From Virgibacillus sp. NKC19-16 (GTDB lineage Bacteria > Bacillota > Bacilli > Bacillales > Amphibacillaceae): a stretch of DNA of 64,000 bases. Numbering within the stretch: the first letter of the stretch is position 1; each line of letters starts with the position of its first letter. A program made the position numbers and the translations under genes. Below the pieces are notes generated by a model. The model was not told where the DNA came from and made no database searches. It saw only the letters and a list, made by a program, of their open reading frames with translations. Below are positions 46,219 to 55,689 of this stretch, piece after piece. The stretch is taken from the NCBI RefSeq assembly GCF_021560035.1, contig NZ_CP074373.1, positions 2,104,001 to 2,168,000 of the forward strand, read 5' to 3'.

Positions 46219-46472
46219 AAAAAACCCTCTCCATCCTAAAAAAGGACGAAAAGGGTTTATTCCGTGGTACCACCTTTGTTTACAAATCATCATAAATTTG
46301 TACACTTCATTGATTGATAACGGCAAATTACCGGCAATCTCCTACTTATCGTTCAGAGATGCTGCATCAAGGGCGACCTTCCAAAATATCGTTTCCGGGA
46401 ACTTCTCAGCATCCATTCCCTCTCTGTGGGTGATTATTTTGTACGCTTCCCTCTCACTGCACTTTCATATTA
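46219..46472 (-). promoter_or_regulatory. T-box riboswitch leader of valS
   Basis: On the minus strand the core AAGGTGGTACCACGG (46262-46276) precedes a terminator hairpin (46219-46258: CCCTTTTCGTCC with GGATGGAGAGGG, then TTTTTT). An AGAGAG stem I element lies upstream. The bulge UGGU fits a tRNA with discriminator A73, as in tRNA-Val. A candidate GUC valine specifier is at 46375-46377. Confidence 0.94.
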
Positions 46473-46478
46473 ATGTTT

Positions 46479-46507
46479 ATTTTATCCATAAGGAACCATT
46501 TCGTCAA
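46479..46507 (-). promoter_or_regulatory. Promoter of valS
   Basis: TTGACG (46502-46507) and TAAAAT (46479-46484) are 17 bp apart on the minus strand, with a start near 46472 and a leader of about 280 nt. Confidence 0.75.
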
Positions 46508-46604
46508 CTATTACTCATGATTTTTGCACAAAACCGGTCCCTATATACATATTATATAAGATAAAAACCATGATGTGAATCTGCTAACAAAGAGGTGATT
46601 TAAA

Positions 46605-46793
46605 TTGGCGCGTTTTTATCGTTATAAACTACCACCATGGGCAAGGCATTGTATTATCGTTATAGAAAAAGTAACATTACCCATTTTAATCTTTCAATTG
46701 ATCCGGACATTATTTTTCCCCACAACATTAGATGTATTTTTATTGGGGCTTTTAGTCGGTTTGTTTATTGCATTTTACTTGGAATGGATTTAA
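46605..46793 (+). CDS. Small membrane protein of unknown function
   Basis: The 62-aa frame starts at TTG with GAGGTG 7 bp upstream. A basic N-terminus (ARFYRYKLPPWARH) is followed by two hydrophobic stretches (CIIVIEKVTLPILIFQLI and TLDVFLLGLLVGLFIAFYL), so two membrane segments are likely. I do not recognise a family. It lies divergent from valS and ends overlapping the ysxE stop by 4 bp on the other strand. The ribosome-binding site and membrane pattern support a real gene, but the small size leaves doubt. Confidence 0.6.
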   Translation: MARFYRYKLPPWARHCIIVIEKVTLPILIFQLIRTLFFPTTLDVFLLGLLVGLFIAFYLEWI

Positions 46794-47794
46794 CTTTCAA
46801 GGTCATCCAGGATAGAAGTTTCATATTCAGTCTCCACAAAACTAGAGAATTGTAGGCCAAATAGTAGCTGCCGATGGGCATGCTGTAATTTTCTCACACG
46901 ATTCACCATCGTATCCGTAGAAGGGTCTCCGACATATTGCTGTACAATTTTTAGATAATTGGTTGGGTTTAATAAATAAATGATAAGCAGATGCCACTCA
47001 TTTTGATTCAACTCATTTTCATGGTTATATGTCGAGAACTGCTCCATGAGTGCCACGCGTGGTCGATCATAATGACTTACTTCTTGTTTAAAAAAAGCTG
47101 CTAGATCCATAACAGCATTTTCGTAATAGGCATTTTCCCAATTAATTACATGTCCCCCTAGCGTGTGAGAGAATCTTAAATTACCGTGGCATAAACTAAA
47201 ATTCCAGGTTGTCTCTTCTTCCTGTTCATCTATAAGCTGCTCAATCCGTTTTGTGATTTCCTTTAATGCAAATTCCAAATCGCGATAATGTGTACAGACC
47301 AATAACTCGAATGGTGACATAAATCTATTTTTCTCAAACTGCTCCACAAATGCGAGAAATTCTTTCGATGTATGTTCGCAAAATGCTTTATATGTAGTGA
47401 ATTCATGAATCAATCTTTCTGTTGAAATCGATTGTGTCTGCTTTGTTTTGGCATGCACAGTACCCATATTTTTATAAAGGTGCTCAATTAACTGGCTATT
47501 CTTCTCCGTATTGGGAGTTTCTATCCAGGGGGTTAAATAGAAGATGGTTTGATCCATTTCCATGTAAAGATTCCCGTTTTTCGTCAAATATACCGGCAAG
47601 ATGGTAGATATATTTTTAGAAAACGCCGTATGGTATACATTTTCAAAATCTACCAATGATTCCTTGGATAATAAACTCATTTTCAGCGCGTACTCCCTTT
47701 GTCCATCACTCACTCGAAATAATCTCTCTGTTACTTCTTCTATCGCTAAAGGATATACAGTATAGGAGTTTAACACTTTTTTAAGCACTTCCAT
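46790..47794 (-). CDS. ysxE: Spore coat protein YsxE, kinase-fold with altered catalytic motif
   Basis: The 334-aa protein belongs to the CotS/YutH/YsxE group of phosphotransferase-fold spore proteins. The N-lobe strand is EYALKMSLLSKESL. In the catalytic loop the usual HGD reads CHGNLRFSH, and the metal motif that is normally DFD reads INWENAYYE. Both key aspartates are therefore missing, suggesting a pseudokinase. YsxE sits at the spore coat in B. subtilis and is encoded right after spoVID, as here. ATG 47794 has AGGTGG 9 bp upstream; an ATG two codons earlier is the alternative. Confidence 0.88.
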   Translation of the reverse strand: MEVLKKVLNSYTVYPLAIEEVTERLFRVSDGQREYALKMSLLSKESLVDFENVYHTAFSKNISTILPVYLTKNGNLYMEMDQTIFYLTPWIETPNTEKNSQLIEHLYKNMGTVHAKTKQTQSISTERLIHEFTTYKAFCEHTSKEFLAFVEQFEKNRFMSPFELLVCTHYRDLEFALKEITKRIEQLIDEQEEETTWNFSLCHGNLRFSHTLGGHVINWENAYYENAVMDLAAFFKQEVSHYDRPRVALMEQFSTYNHENELNQNEWHLLIIYLLNPTNYLKIVQQYVGDPSTDTMVNRVRKLQHAHRQLLFGLQFSSFVETEYETSILDDLES

Positions 47795-47825
47795 TTTCAT
47801 TCACCACCTGGACTAGAAATTAGGG

Positions 47826-47854
47826 TACCCCTTGAAACATTAAATCAAGGGGTA
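47826..47854 (-). terminator. Hairpin between spoVID and ysxE
   Basis: TACCCCTTGA and TCAAGGGGTA form a perfect 10-bp stem with a 9-nt loop, 5 bp past the spoVID stop codon. There is no clear T run on the minus strand, so it may lower, rather than stop, transcription into ysxE or protect the mRNA end. Confidence 0.6.
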
Positions 47855-47859
47855 TGATT

Positions 47860-48873
47860 TTATTTCCTATTATATGGGATATACAGCAATTGTCCTTCTG
47901 ATACTGTATATTCATCGTCTAGTTGATTCTGTTTTATTAATTGTAATGCAGAAATCTGGTAACGCTCTGCGATTGTTTCTATCGTATCTTTATCCTGCAC
48001 GATGCAAAGTTTCATTTTTGTAAACTGTTCTTCCTCCGTATTTCTGAACATACCAGCTAGATAGCTTACATCTTCAAGTGATTCCGAGCGACTATCCACA
48101 CTTTCATAGACCTCATATGATTCCGCGTCATCATAGAGAGAACTCTCTCCCGTTGATTCTGAGGATCCCTGTGAACTCTCTTCCTCCTTAGATGATAAAT
48201 TATCAAAGAATTCTTTTAGCGTTTGTGATTTTTTATTTTTCCATCGATCATCCTCTATCGATTCTTCTTCTGTTTCTATTCCTTTTTCTGGGGATAATGC
48301 AGGAATGTCTACAGGGTTTATTGACTCGATTACATCAGGTGACTCTTTTTCCGGCTCTTCCTTAATTTCAAATTGGAAAGTTTCACCCACTTGTTCTTCC
48401 ACCTCTTCCTCATCTTCTTCGCGAGGAACTTCTGTCGGACCGTTTATGCCGTCAATTGCAATCGTGGAATATAATTTTAATTGATTTTGATCTGGTATTT
48501 CGTAATCAAAGGACGCAATATTTACCGTTACATCGTTTAAATCTGTTACACGATATGACGGTATTGAGATTTCCACTGGAAACTGATGAGAAAATGCTGC
48601 CCCGCCGTCCTCTGTATCTACTACACTTTCTATGAAACGGTTGGAATGAAAATCGTCAAAATCATTCGAGTAATGCTCTTCCTCTGTACTTTCCACTTTT
48701 TGGTATTCCCCACGTAACTCAATGACGCCTCTTATCGAAATATACTCATTAAAAGATTGAATGGATATTTCCGGATCTAATGAAATCCCTCTTATTTCTG
48801 CAACTTCCTGTCCCTTTTCAAAATAAAGGGATTCATTTAGCTCAAAGCTGAATACGGACTGATCGTTTGACAA
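47860..48873 (-). CDS. spoVID: Spore coat morphogenesis protein SpoVID
   Basis: SpoVID drives encasement of the spore by coat proteins and binds SafA. The 337-aa protein has a folded N-terminal domain (about 1-145, SVFSFELNESLYFEKGQEVA), a long acidic, Ser/Glu-rich linker (about 150-285), and a C-terminal LysM domain (VQDKDTIETIAERYQISALQ to LYIPYNRK) that can bind lipid II or peptidoglycan. The layout matches the B. subtilis protein, though shorter. AGGAGG precedes ATG 48873. It sits between hemL and ysxE as usual. Confidence 0.92.
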   Translation of the reverse strand: MSNDQSVFSFELNESLYFEKGQEVAEIRGISLDPEISIQSFNEYISIRGVIELRGEYQKVESTEEEHYSNDFDDFHSNRFIESVVDTEDGGAAFSHQFPVEISIPSYRVTDLNDVTVNIASFDYEIPDQNQLKLYSTIAIDGINGPTEVPREEDEEEVEEQVGETFQFEIKEEPEKESPDVIESINPVDIPALSPEKGIETEEESIEDDRWKNKKSQTLKEFFDNLSSKEEESSQGSSESTGESSLYDDAESYEVYESVDSRSESLEDVSYLAGMFRNTEEEQFTKMKLCIVQDKDTIETIAERYQISALQLIKQNQLDDEYTVSEGQLLYIPYNRK

Positions 48874-48965
48874 ATGACTTCCTCCTTTCAGGCAAAAAAT
48901 ATTCCATAAGCTTATATGTCTTAAGAATTATATGAGTTGAATTTAAGTGTTATGCTTATATAATG

Positions 48966-49001
48966 AAAAAAGCTATTCCGATATGAAATGGAATAGCTTT
49001 T
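48966..49001 (-). terminator. Terminator of the hem operon
   Basis: AAAAGCTATTCC and GGAATAGCTTTT form a perfect 12-bp stem with a 10-nt loop, 4 bp after the hemL stop codon, with T and A runs at the base on both strands. Confidence 0.9.
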
Positions 49002-49004
49002 ATA

Positions 49005-50291
49005 TTATTTAATTTTAGAAAACACGTTACGTACTGCTTGGATTGTTTTATCAATGTCTTGATCGGTATGTGCTGTTGACAGGAATAATCCTTCAAACTG
49101 AGATGGTGGCAGGAAAACACCTTCTTCAATCATACCCCTGTAGTATTGAGCAAAATAATCCAGGTTAGCTGTTTGTGCTGTCTCAAAATTAATAACGGGT
49201 TCATCTGTGAAGAAAACACCAACCATCGAACCTGCGCGATTAATGTGAAGTGGTATTTGAAAATCACTTGCAGCTTGTTTATAGCCTTCCATCAATTTAT
49301 CGACTTTCTGGTTAATTTCCTGGTAGGAGGATTCACTTAGTGCCCGCAGTGTTTCATATCCTGCTGTCATAGCTAATGGGTTCCCGGATAATGTCCCAGC
49401 TTGATAAATGGACCCGGTTGGGGCAATATTTTCCATAATCTCGCGTTTACCTCCATATGCGCCCACTGGGAGGCCACCACCAATAACTTTTCCAAGACAG
49501 GTTAAATCGGGTGTTACACCAAAGTGACCCTGTGCACAATTATACCCTACACGAAAACCGGTCATTACTTCATCAAAAATTAATAACGTGTCATTATCTT
49601 CCGTGATTCTGCGTAAATCCTGCAGGAAATTCTCTTGTGGCGGAACAACGCCCATATTCCCTGAAACAGGTTCGACAATAACTGCAGCGATATCCTCACC
49701 ATATTGTTCAAATACATAACGGACACTTTCAACATCATTATATGGTACTGTTATCGTATTTCTTGCAATGGATTCAGGGACGCCCGGACTATCAGGTAAT
49801 CCTAACGTTGCGACACCAGAGCCTGCCTTAATTAATAGAGAGTCACCATGTCCATGATAATTCCCTTCGAATTTCAAGATTTTGTCTCTTCCTGTGTATC
49901 CCCTGGCTACACGCAGCGCACTCATCGTTGCCTCTGTTCCGGAGTTTACCATGCGAACCATTTCAATCGAAGGAACACGATCAACAACAAGCTCTGCAAG
50001 CTTATTTTCCATAATGGTTGATGTGCCAAAACTTGTCCCTTTGGCAGCTGCTTCTTGTAGCTTGGACACCACACGCGCGTTGGCATGCCCCAGAATTAGG
50101 GGCCCCCAGCTTAGTACATAGTCAATATATTCATTGCCATCAATATCAACAATTTGAGAGCCTTTACCATGCTCCATAAAAATTGGTGACATGCCGACAG
50201 ATTTAAATGCCCGAACTGGTGAGTTCACTCCACCAGGCATTAAATCAACCGCTTCCTTATAAGCGTCTACCGAGTTATTAAAGTTTTTCAC
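49005..50291 (-). CDS. hemL: Glutamate-1-semialdehyde 2,1-aminomutase
   Basis: This PLP enzyme makes 5-aminolevulinate from glutamate-1-semialdehyde, the second step of the C5 haem route. The 428-aa class III aminotransferase-fold protein has [19 protein letters not shown] near residue 145, the cofactor aspartate in [13 protein letters not shown] near 240, and the PLP lysine in [17 protein letters not shown] near 265. It ends the hem operon, behind hemB by about 36 bp. Confidence 0.97.
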   Translation of the reverse strand: MKNFNNSVDAYKEAVDLMPGGVNSPVRAFKSVGMSPIFMEHGKGSQIVDIDGNEYIDYVLSWGPLILGHANARVVSKLQEAAAKGTSFGTSTIMENKLAELVVDRVPSIEMVRMVNSGTEATMSALRVARGYTGRDKILKFEGNYHGHGDSLLIKAGSGVATLGLPDSPGVPESIARNTITVPYNDVESVRYVFEQYGEDIAAVIVEPVSGNMGVVPPQENFLQDLRRITEDNDTLLIFDEVMTGFRVGYNCAQGHFGVTPDLTCLGKVIGGGLPVGAYGGKREIMENIAPTGSIYQAGTLSGNPLAMTAGYETLRALSESSYQEINQKVDKLMEGYKQAASDFQIPLHINRAGSMVGVFFTDEPVINFETAQTANLDYFAQYYRGMIEEGVFLPPSQFEGLFLSTAHTDQDIDKTIQAVRNVFSKIK

Positions 50292-50327
50292 AATTAATCA
50301 CCCTAACTGCATTTTTTATTTTGCTCT

Positions 50328-51302
50328 TTATTCATTCAACCATTTTGCTGCATCTTTTGCAAAATATGTGATGATAAGATCTGCTCCCGCGCGTTTCATG
50401 GCCGTTAATTTTTCCATTACTAATTCTTGCTCATTAATCCAGCCATTTTGGGCTGCTGCCTTTACCATGGAATACTCACCACTTACATTATAAGCAACAA
50501 CGGGAGCGTTATGGTTATTCCGGACATCGCGTACGATATCAAGATAGGATAGTGCTGGTTTGACGATAAGAAAGTCTGCACCTTCCTCGATATCTGACTG
50601 CGCCTCACGCAGGGCCTCCAGACGGTTAGCCGGATCCATTTGATAGGTTTTTCGATCACCGAATTGTGGTGTACTGTCAGCTGCATCTCGGAAAGGACCA
50701 TAAAAAGCGGAGGAATATTTTACCGCATAAGACATAATTGGAATGTTTGTAAAGCCTGCCTCATCCAGCGCCTGTCGAATCACTTTTACAAATCCATCCA
50801 TCATATTTGATGGTGCAATAATATCTGCTCCAGCTGTAGCCTGGGATACCGCCGTGTCAGCTAGTAGTTTAAGTGACTCATCATTATCAACATCACCGTT
50901 ATGGATAACCCCGCAATGGCCATGTGATGTATATTCACATAGACATGTATCTGCAACGACGAGCATCTCTAGAAAATCCCGTTTAATAAGCCTAGTCGCT
51001 TCTTGTACAATACCATGGTCATGAAAAGCGCCTGTACCCACTTCATCCTTCTCCATCGGAACACCGAAAAGCATCAACGCTTTTATTCCAAGTTCATCAA
51101 TCTCTTTCACTTCATCATGCAACAGGTCAAGCGAGACTTGAAATACTCCTGGCATGGACGGGACTTCATTTTTAATATTTTCCCCTTCCACCACAAATAG
51201 TGGGTAAATGAAATCTTCTGTACGTACATGGGTTTCACGAACTAAAGCGCGCATCGAGGCGGATGACCTTAACCTGCGATGACGGTTGAAATCTTTTGTC
51301 AT
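50328..51302 (-). CDS. hemB: Delta-aminolevulinic acid dehydratase (porphobilinogen synthase)
   Basis: HemB condenses two 5-aminolevulinates into porphobilinogen. The 324-aa TIM-barrel protein opens [17 protein letters not shown]. It has the Cys-containing metal site [16 protein letters not shown] near residue 118, the Schiff-base lysine regions [18 protein letters not shown] near 195, and [17 protein letters not shown] near 245. ATG 51302 has GGAGG upstream and lies 2 bp after the hemD stop. Confidence 0.97.
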   Translation of the reverse strand: MTKDFNRHRRLRSSASMRALVRETHVRTEDFIYPLFVVEGENIKNEVPSMPGVFQVSLDLLHDEVKEIDELGIKALMLFGVPMEKDEVGTGAFHDHGIVQEATRLIKRDFLEMLVVADTCLCEYTSHGHCGVIHNGDVDNDESLKLLADTAVSQATAGADIIAPSNMMDGFVKVIRQALDEAGFTNIPIMSYAVKYSSAFYGPFRDAADSTPQFGDRKTYQMDPANRLEALREAQSDIEEGADFLIVKPALSYLDIVRDVRNNHNAPVVAYNVSGEYSMVKAAAQNGWINEQELVMEKLTAMKRAGADLIITYFAKDAAKWLNE

Positions 51303-51304
51303 TA

Positions 51305-52072
51305 TCAAAACTCCTCCTCTGCGATATAATTACTTATACACAGTAACATACCATCTATTGTAAATTCTTCCGCTGTTAAAATGGAAGTGAAGCCTAATTC
51401 ATACGCACGCTTTTGAGTCGTCGTCCCAATGCATACACATGTTACATCGCTCGGGACCGCTGTCATTTCAACAAACGCCTCGACTGTCGACGGGCTTGTA
51501 AATGTTACAAAATCAAATGTATTTTCCCTCAAAATGGCATTTAAACGATCTGTCATTTGATAGTTATAGGATATTTCATAAACACAAGCCGAATCATACA
51601 GAATCCCATGTTTGGAAAATTCAATAGGGAGAACATCTCGTGAACGGTTCCCCCGCACCAGTAAAATGGGATCTGAAACTGTATATCTAGACAAAAACTC
51701 GCTTGCCATCGTGTCTGCGTTATATGTTGTCGGGACAAAATCGGCGGTGAAACCAAAATTTTTTAATGCATTTTCTGTTTTATGACCAACAGCAGCTAAT
51801 CTCTTGTTTTTAAAAATTTCGTTATTGACTTGATAGCGTTTAGCTAATTGAAAAAAACAATTTACGCCATTAGAGCTCGTGAAAAAAATCCATTCGTATC
51901 GATCTACATTCTCAAGAATTCGTTTGTTCTCCCTAAGATCCTTACATAAGATCTTCAAAAGAGGAACCTCAATCGGTATCCCGCCATATGCTAGAACTTT
52001 ACTAGAGAACGCTTCTGCCTGCTTTTTTTCTCTTGTTATCAGGACTTTTTTTTCATGTAATGAAATCGACAT
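51305..52072 (-). CDS. hemD: Uroporphyrinogen-III synthase
   Basis: HemD closes and inverts ring D of hydroxymethylbilane to uroporphyrinogen III. The 255-aa two-lobed protein is weakly conserved by nature. Recognisable parts are the N-terminus [40 protein letters not shown] near residue 62, [15 protein letters not shown] near 138 and [13 protein letters not shown] near 185. The start shares one base with the hemC stop (TAATG). Position inside hemACDBL makes the call safe. Confidence 0.94.
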   Translation of the reverse strand: MSISLHEKKVLITREKKQAEAFSSKVLAYGGIPIEVPLLKILCKDLRENKRILENVDRYEWIFFTSSNGVNCFFQLAKRYQVNNEIFKNKRLAAVGHKTENALKNFGFTADFVPTTYNADTMASEFLSRYTVSDPILLVRGNRSRDVLPIEFSKHGILYDSACVYEISYNYQMTDRLNAILRENTFDFVTFTSPSTVEAFVEMTAVPSDVTCVCIGTTTQKRAYELGFTSILTAEEFTIDGMLLCISNYIAEEEF

Positions 52073-53001
52073 TACTGGTCAAGCTCCTCTTTCACCTGAT
52101 CGATAATCTCTTTTCCGCCTTGGTTAATAAGTTTGTTCGCGGCTTCCTCTCCGACAGCTTTTGGATCTGTACCACGAACCTCTTCTTTAAGCAACGTCTT
52201 CCCATCCGGTGTACCTACCAATGCATTTAAAATAATATTCTTACCTTCTAAATAAGCGTAACCACCAATGGGCACCTGACAACCACCTTCAAGTAGGTGC
52301 AGGAACGTTCTTTCCGCTGTGACAGTTCTAGTTGTATGTTCATCATTGATCCTAGCCAGTAATTGATGCAACTCATGGTCATCTTCGCGGCATTCTATGG
52401 CTAATGCACCTTGCCCAACAGCTGGAACACAAACATCCGGTTCAAGGTATTCTGTTATGAGTTCTTCACTCAATCCGACACGCTTTAATCCGGATACAGC
52501 TAGAATAATCGCATCAAAATCCTCTTCCTCTAATTTCCTCAAACGTGTTTCAATATTTCCACGAATCCACTTGATCATAACATCAGGTCTTGCTGCTGCA
52601 ATCTGAGCTTGCCGACGCAGACTACTAGTCCCAACAATTGCTCCAGCAGGTAAATCTTTTAATGCAACATTATTTTTTGCGATATATGCATCACGATGAT
52701 CCTCTCTTACGGGAATGGTAGTGATCATCAACCCCTCCGGCATTTCAGATGGCATATCTTTCATACTATGTACAGCGAAATCAATCTCTTTATTATACAT
52801 AGCTTGTTCAATTTCTTTCACAAACAGACCCTTGCCACCTACTTTTGATAATGTAACATCCAGAATTTGATCACCTTTTGTGCTGATTTTTCTTACTTCA
52901 AATTCATTCTGTAGTCCAGCTTGCTTTAGTTGATCGATTACCCATTCCGTCTGTGTTAAGGCTAGGTTACTTTTTCTTGATCCAATGACGATCTTACGCA
53001 T
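52072..53001 (-). CDS. hemC: Hydroxymethylbilane synthase (porphobilinogen deaminase)
   Basis: HemC polymerises four porphobilinogens. The 309-aa protein opens [20 protein letters not shown] and has [18 protein letters not shown] and [14 protein letters not shown] near residue 80, and [10 protein letters not shown]. The dipyrromethane-cofactor cysteine is in [16 protein letters not shown] near 240. ATG 53001 has AGGAGG 6 bp upstream. The hemX gene that usually lies between hemA and hemC is missing; a 127-bp gap with a hairpin takes its place. Confidence 0.97.
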   Translation of the reverse strand: MRKIVIGSRKSNLALTQTEWVIDQLKQAGLQNEFEVRKISTKGDQILDVTLSKVGGKGLFVKEIEQAMYNKEIDFAVHSMKDMPSEMPEGLMITTIPVREDHRDAYIAKNNVALKDLPAGAIVGTSSLRRQAQIAAARPDVMIKWIRGNIETRLRKLEEEDFDAIILAVSGLKRVGLSEELITEYLEPDVCVPAVGQGALAIECREDDHELHQLLARINDEHTTRTVTAERTFLHLLEGGCQVPIGGYAYLEGKNIILNALVGTPDGKTLLKEEVRGTDPKAVGEEAANKLINQGGKEIIDQVKEELDQ

Positions 53002-53064
53002 CATAATCCTCCTAAAGGTTAAAAATTTGCTAATTAAAAACGGGCGACTGTCCCAAATCATACG

Positions 53065-53103
53065 AACTAACCAGAAAGCTGAACACTCGCCTTCTGGTTA
53101 GTT
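53065..53103 (-). repeat. Hairpin between hemA and hemC
   Basis: AACTAACCAGAA and TTCTGGTTAGTT form a perfect 12-bp stem with a 15-nt loop, 25 bp after the hemA stop. The minus-strand tail is CGTATGATT, with no T run, so it is probably an mRNA-processing or stabilising hairpin, or a weak terminator. Confidence 0.6.
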
Positions 53104-53128
53104 TAAAACATAACGTTAATCATTCTGC

Positions 53129-54502
53129 TTACATGCTGGTTATTTTCTCGATTATAGGAAAGGCTATCTTCTTTTCCTTTTTTAATTTTGAAATGGTATC
53201 ATTGCTTTCTGCTTGTTTATCAATTTCGGTCTTTACTTCCTCTTCAATTCCAAAAATGTCTACAAACAGGTCTAGTGCTTCATCTGCTCTATCTGTAGCA
53301 GCAAGTTCTTTCGCCTGTGTAACCGGTTCTTTTAATAATTGGTTAATGATACTTTTCGTATGCTTATTTAATACTTTTTTCTCACGTTCCGTTAAATCCG
53401 GTATTTTTCTTTCAATACTCTCCATTGTTTCCCCTTGAATGGATAGCGCCTTTTGACGCAAAGCGGAAATAATAGGAACGACACCTAGCGTTTTTAACCA
53501 TTCTTTAAATGCAACAATTTCTGCTTCGAGCATTATTTCAACTTCTTCAGCTGCTTCTTTTCTCGATTCAAGATTCTCATCAACAATATGCTGTAAGTCA
53601 TCTATATCATGTAAAAATACATTTTCCAATTCACTGATAGCTGGATCCAGATCTCTTGGTACTGCAATATCGACAAGGAAAAGCGGTCTTTCTTTACGTT
53701 GCTTTTGTATCGATTCTACCATTTCCTTCGTTAATAGAGCAGTCTCTGAACCAGTAGAACTAATTAAGATATCTGCATTTACCATCACATCTACTAAGTT
53801 ATCTGTATGTTCTGGCTTTGCATCGAATCTGGCAGCCAACTCTTCTGCTTTTTCAAAAGATCTATTTACAACTGTAATGTCGGTTGCACCTGATCCTTGA
53901 AGATTTTTAGCCGCAAGCTCACCCATTTTTCCAGCACCAAGGATGACAACATGCTTACTCTTTAGGTCTCCAAATATCTTTTTGGCTAGTTCAACAGCCG
54001 CAAAACTTACTGAAACTGCGTGTGCTCCTATTGCTGTATCCTTTCGTACTCGTTTCCCAAAGGTGATTGCCTGTTTAAAAAGTTCATTGAAGATAGTCCC
54101 GGTCGTTTCCATCTTCTGTGATGTTAAAAATGATTTCTTTACCTGACCTAAAATTTGCGTTTCACCTAAAATCATCGAATCAAGCCCTGTAGATACCCGG
54201 AACAAATGCTCAAATGCACCGTCATCTTCGGTAATCCGTAAATAAGTAGAGAAATCTTCTTTATCAATTTGAAACCAATCGGCCAAGAATTTTTTTATAT
54301 AATAACGCCCTGTGTGTACTTGATCAACCACTGCATAAATTTCCGTACGATTACATGTAGAAACGATCACATTTTCCAAAATACTCTTCTTGTCTTTTAA
54401 CATCTTCATTGCTTCATGAAGAGATTGTTCTGAAAATGTGAGTCTTTCCCTAATTTCTACAGGGGCTGTTTTGTAATTAAATCCAACTTTCAATATATGC
54501 AC
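53129..54502 (-). CDS. hemA: Glutamyl-tRNA reductase
   Basis: HemA reduces glutamyl-tRNA to glutamate-1-semialdehyde, the committed and usually regulated haem step. The 457-aa protein has the catalytic Cys at residue 50 in [15 protein letters not shown], the NADPH domain with [17 protein letters not shown] near 182, and a C-terminal dimerisation helix. The start is GTG 54502 with GTGGGGG about 7 bp upstream; the reading from 54520 overlaps that site. It heads hemA-hemC-hemD-hemB-hemL. Confidence 0.96.
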   Translation of the reverse strand: MHILKVGFNYKTAPVEIRERLTFSEQSLHEAMKMLKDKKSILENVIVSTCNRTEIYAVVDQVHTGRYYIKKFLADWFQIDKEDFSTYLRITEDDGAFEHLFRVSTGLDSMILGETQILGQVKKSFLTSQKMETTGTIFNELFKQAITFGKRVRKDTAIGAHAVSVSFAAVELAKKIFGDLKSKHVVILGAGKMGELAAKNLQGSGATDITVVNRSFEKAEELAARFDAKPEHTDNLVDVMVNADILISSTGSETALLTKEMVESIQKQRKERPLFLVDIAVPRDLDPAISELENVFLHDIDDLQHIVDENLESRKEAAEEVEIMLEAEIVAFKEWLKTLGVVPIISALRQKALSIQGETMESIERKIPDLTEREKKVLNKHTKSIINQLLKEPVTQAKELAATDRADEALDLFVDIFGIEEEVKTEIDKQAESNDTISKLKKEKKIAFPIIEKITSM

Positions 54503-54530
54503 TTTATCTACCCCCACCAAAACTTTAGCA

Positions 54531-54551
54531 ATATGTTCACGACGAACATAT
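54531..54551. repeat. Inverted repeat in the hemA leader
   Basis: ATATGTTC-ACGAC-GAACATAT is a perfect 8-bp inverted repeat with a 5-bp centre, 29 bp upstream of the hemA start and downstream of a TATAAT near 54575. It could be an operator or an RNA hairpin. It does not closely match the PerR box reported for hemA of B. subtilis. Confidence 0.5.
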
Positions 54552-54731
54552 GTTAAACCATATATATCTTCATTATATCATAGGATTCGATCACTTTTTT
54601 TTGAAAATGTGAACAGTTTCTGAAACAATATGATAGGATAAACCGTATAGATATTGAACTCGGGATGTACTTTATCATAACCGTGTTCAATTAGCAAGAA
54701 ATCAATTTATAACTGACTTGAGGTGTATGAC

Positions 54732-55214
54732 TTGAAGAAGAGAAACTCACTTGCGGCATATATATTAATCGGGATTGGATTATTTTTTCTGCTTAGACAG
54801 TTAAGAATCCCTATCTTTACTGATTTTTATTCGTTGCCTACATTGCTGATTATTATTGGAGTTTCATTACTGCTATATAGTTATACAAAAAAGAAATACC
54901 AGCTTTTATTTATGGGTACGATTATTTTAAGTATAGGGATCCACTTACATGGCCTCCAACACTATAGCTTTTGGATCGACCATTGGGCTGTTTATCTCCT
55001 TATTATAGGGATTGCATTCATTATTCGTTATATGCAGACGCGTGATGGATTATTCGCTGGTATTCTGCTTATAGGTATTTCTATTATTTTAATCTTTTCC
55101 ATTGAGGTGCCCGAGTGGCTTGATTGGATCTACATTGTCATTGATTATATAGAAGATTATTGGCCGATAGCACTTATTATCATAGGAATTTATTTATTAA
55201 GGAAGAAAAAATAA
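54732..55214 (+). CDS. Multi-pass membrane protein, LiaF/DUF5668-like
   Basis: The 160-aa protein has about six hydrophobic segments with repeating pattern IGIGLFFLLRQL, LLIIIGVSLLLYSY, IILSIGIHL, YLLIIGIAFII, ILLIGISIILIFS and IALIIIGIYLLRK. This resembles the LiaI/LiaF transmembrane region of envelope-stress proteins. No soluble domain is present. TTG 54732 with GAGGTG 6 bp upstream is preferred over GTG 54723, which lies inside that site. The B. subtilis gene at this spot (ysxD) is also a small membrane protein, but I cannot confirm homology. Repeat copy D begins 2 bp after its stop codon. Confidence 0.72.
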   Translation: MKKRNSLAAYILIGIGLFFLLRQLRIPIFTDFYSLPTLLIIIGVSLLLYSYTKKKYQLLFMGTIILSIGIHLHGLQHYSFWIDHWAVYLLIIGIAFIIRYMQTRDGLFAGILLIGISIILIFSIEVPEWLDWIYIVIDYIEDYWPIALIIIGIYLLRKKK

Positions 55215-55215
55215 A

Positions 55216-55633
55216 GCCCATATCCTAAAAGATTGGGACTGCACCAAAGGTTCGTCCCACCGAAAACATTTGTTGCTTAAAAATGCTACGTAGTGAAAAT
55301 TCCTTCTCGTGAGAAGTCTCTCGTTCTAGATGGTTGGGTGCTTGGATTCACTGCGGAAACACATTTCGCGCACCTTAGGGCCGCTGGAGAGCCTCTCGTG
55401 CTACGCACTCCGGGTCTCACCAGTTCGGGTTAGCGAAGGGCGGTGACTCCTGCTCAGAATAACCTGTCCGAAGACCCCGCAGCGGTGGTCTTCCGCGAGG
55501 AGGCTGAGGCCGTTCCCTAAGGATGCGCATCAGCCCTTCGCTAATCCGAACGGCGTTTATAGCAAACAGTAATTACGTCGTCTTTTATATCAACAGCGAA
55601 GATTTAAAAGCAACAATACTTACGATAAGAGCC
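55216..55633 (-). mobile_element. MITE-like repeat, copy D (longest)
   Basis: The left end contains CCTAAAAGATTGGGACTGCA and CGTCCCACCGAAAACATTTG. The right end is AAAGCAACAATACTTACGAT followed by AAGAGCC. The core (about 55340-55556) is markedly GC-rich, with the blocks CTGCTCAGAATAACCTGTCC and GAGGCTGAGGCCGTTCCC shared in diverged form with copy E. The flanks AAAATAAA and AAAAAAAG are a weak duplication. It lies in the convergent gap between the membrane-protein gene and the engB terminator and has no convincing open frame. Confidence 0.82.
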
Positions 55634-55683
55634 AAAAAAAGAGAAGCTCCCTTGTTGAACAATACATCGTTACAAGGGAGCTT
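55634..55683 (-). terminator. Terminator after engB
   Basis: AAGCTCCCTTGT and ACAAGGGAGCTT form a perfect 12-bp stem with a 16-nt loop. On the minus strand it is followed by CTC and seven T. The T run directly borders repeat copy D. Confidence 0.88.
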
Positions 55684-55689
55684 TGTGCT

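Noticed and set aside
28480-49025. TTTTAGAAAAC at 28480-28490 and in the hemL 3' end, resembling the right end of the repeat family
   Set aside because: The match is short, one lies in a terminator and the other in coding sequence, and neither has the rest of the element or flanking duplications.
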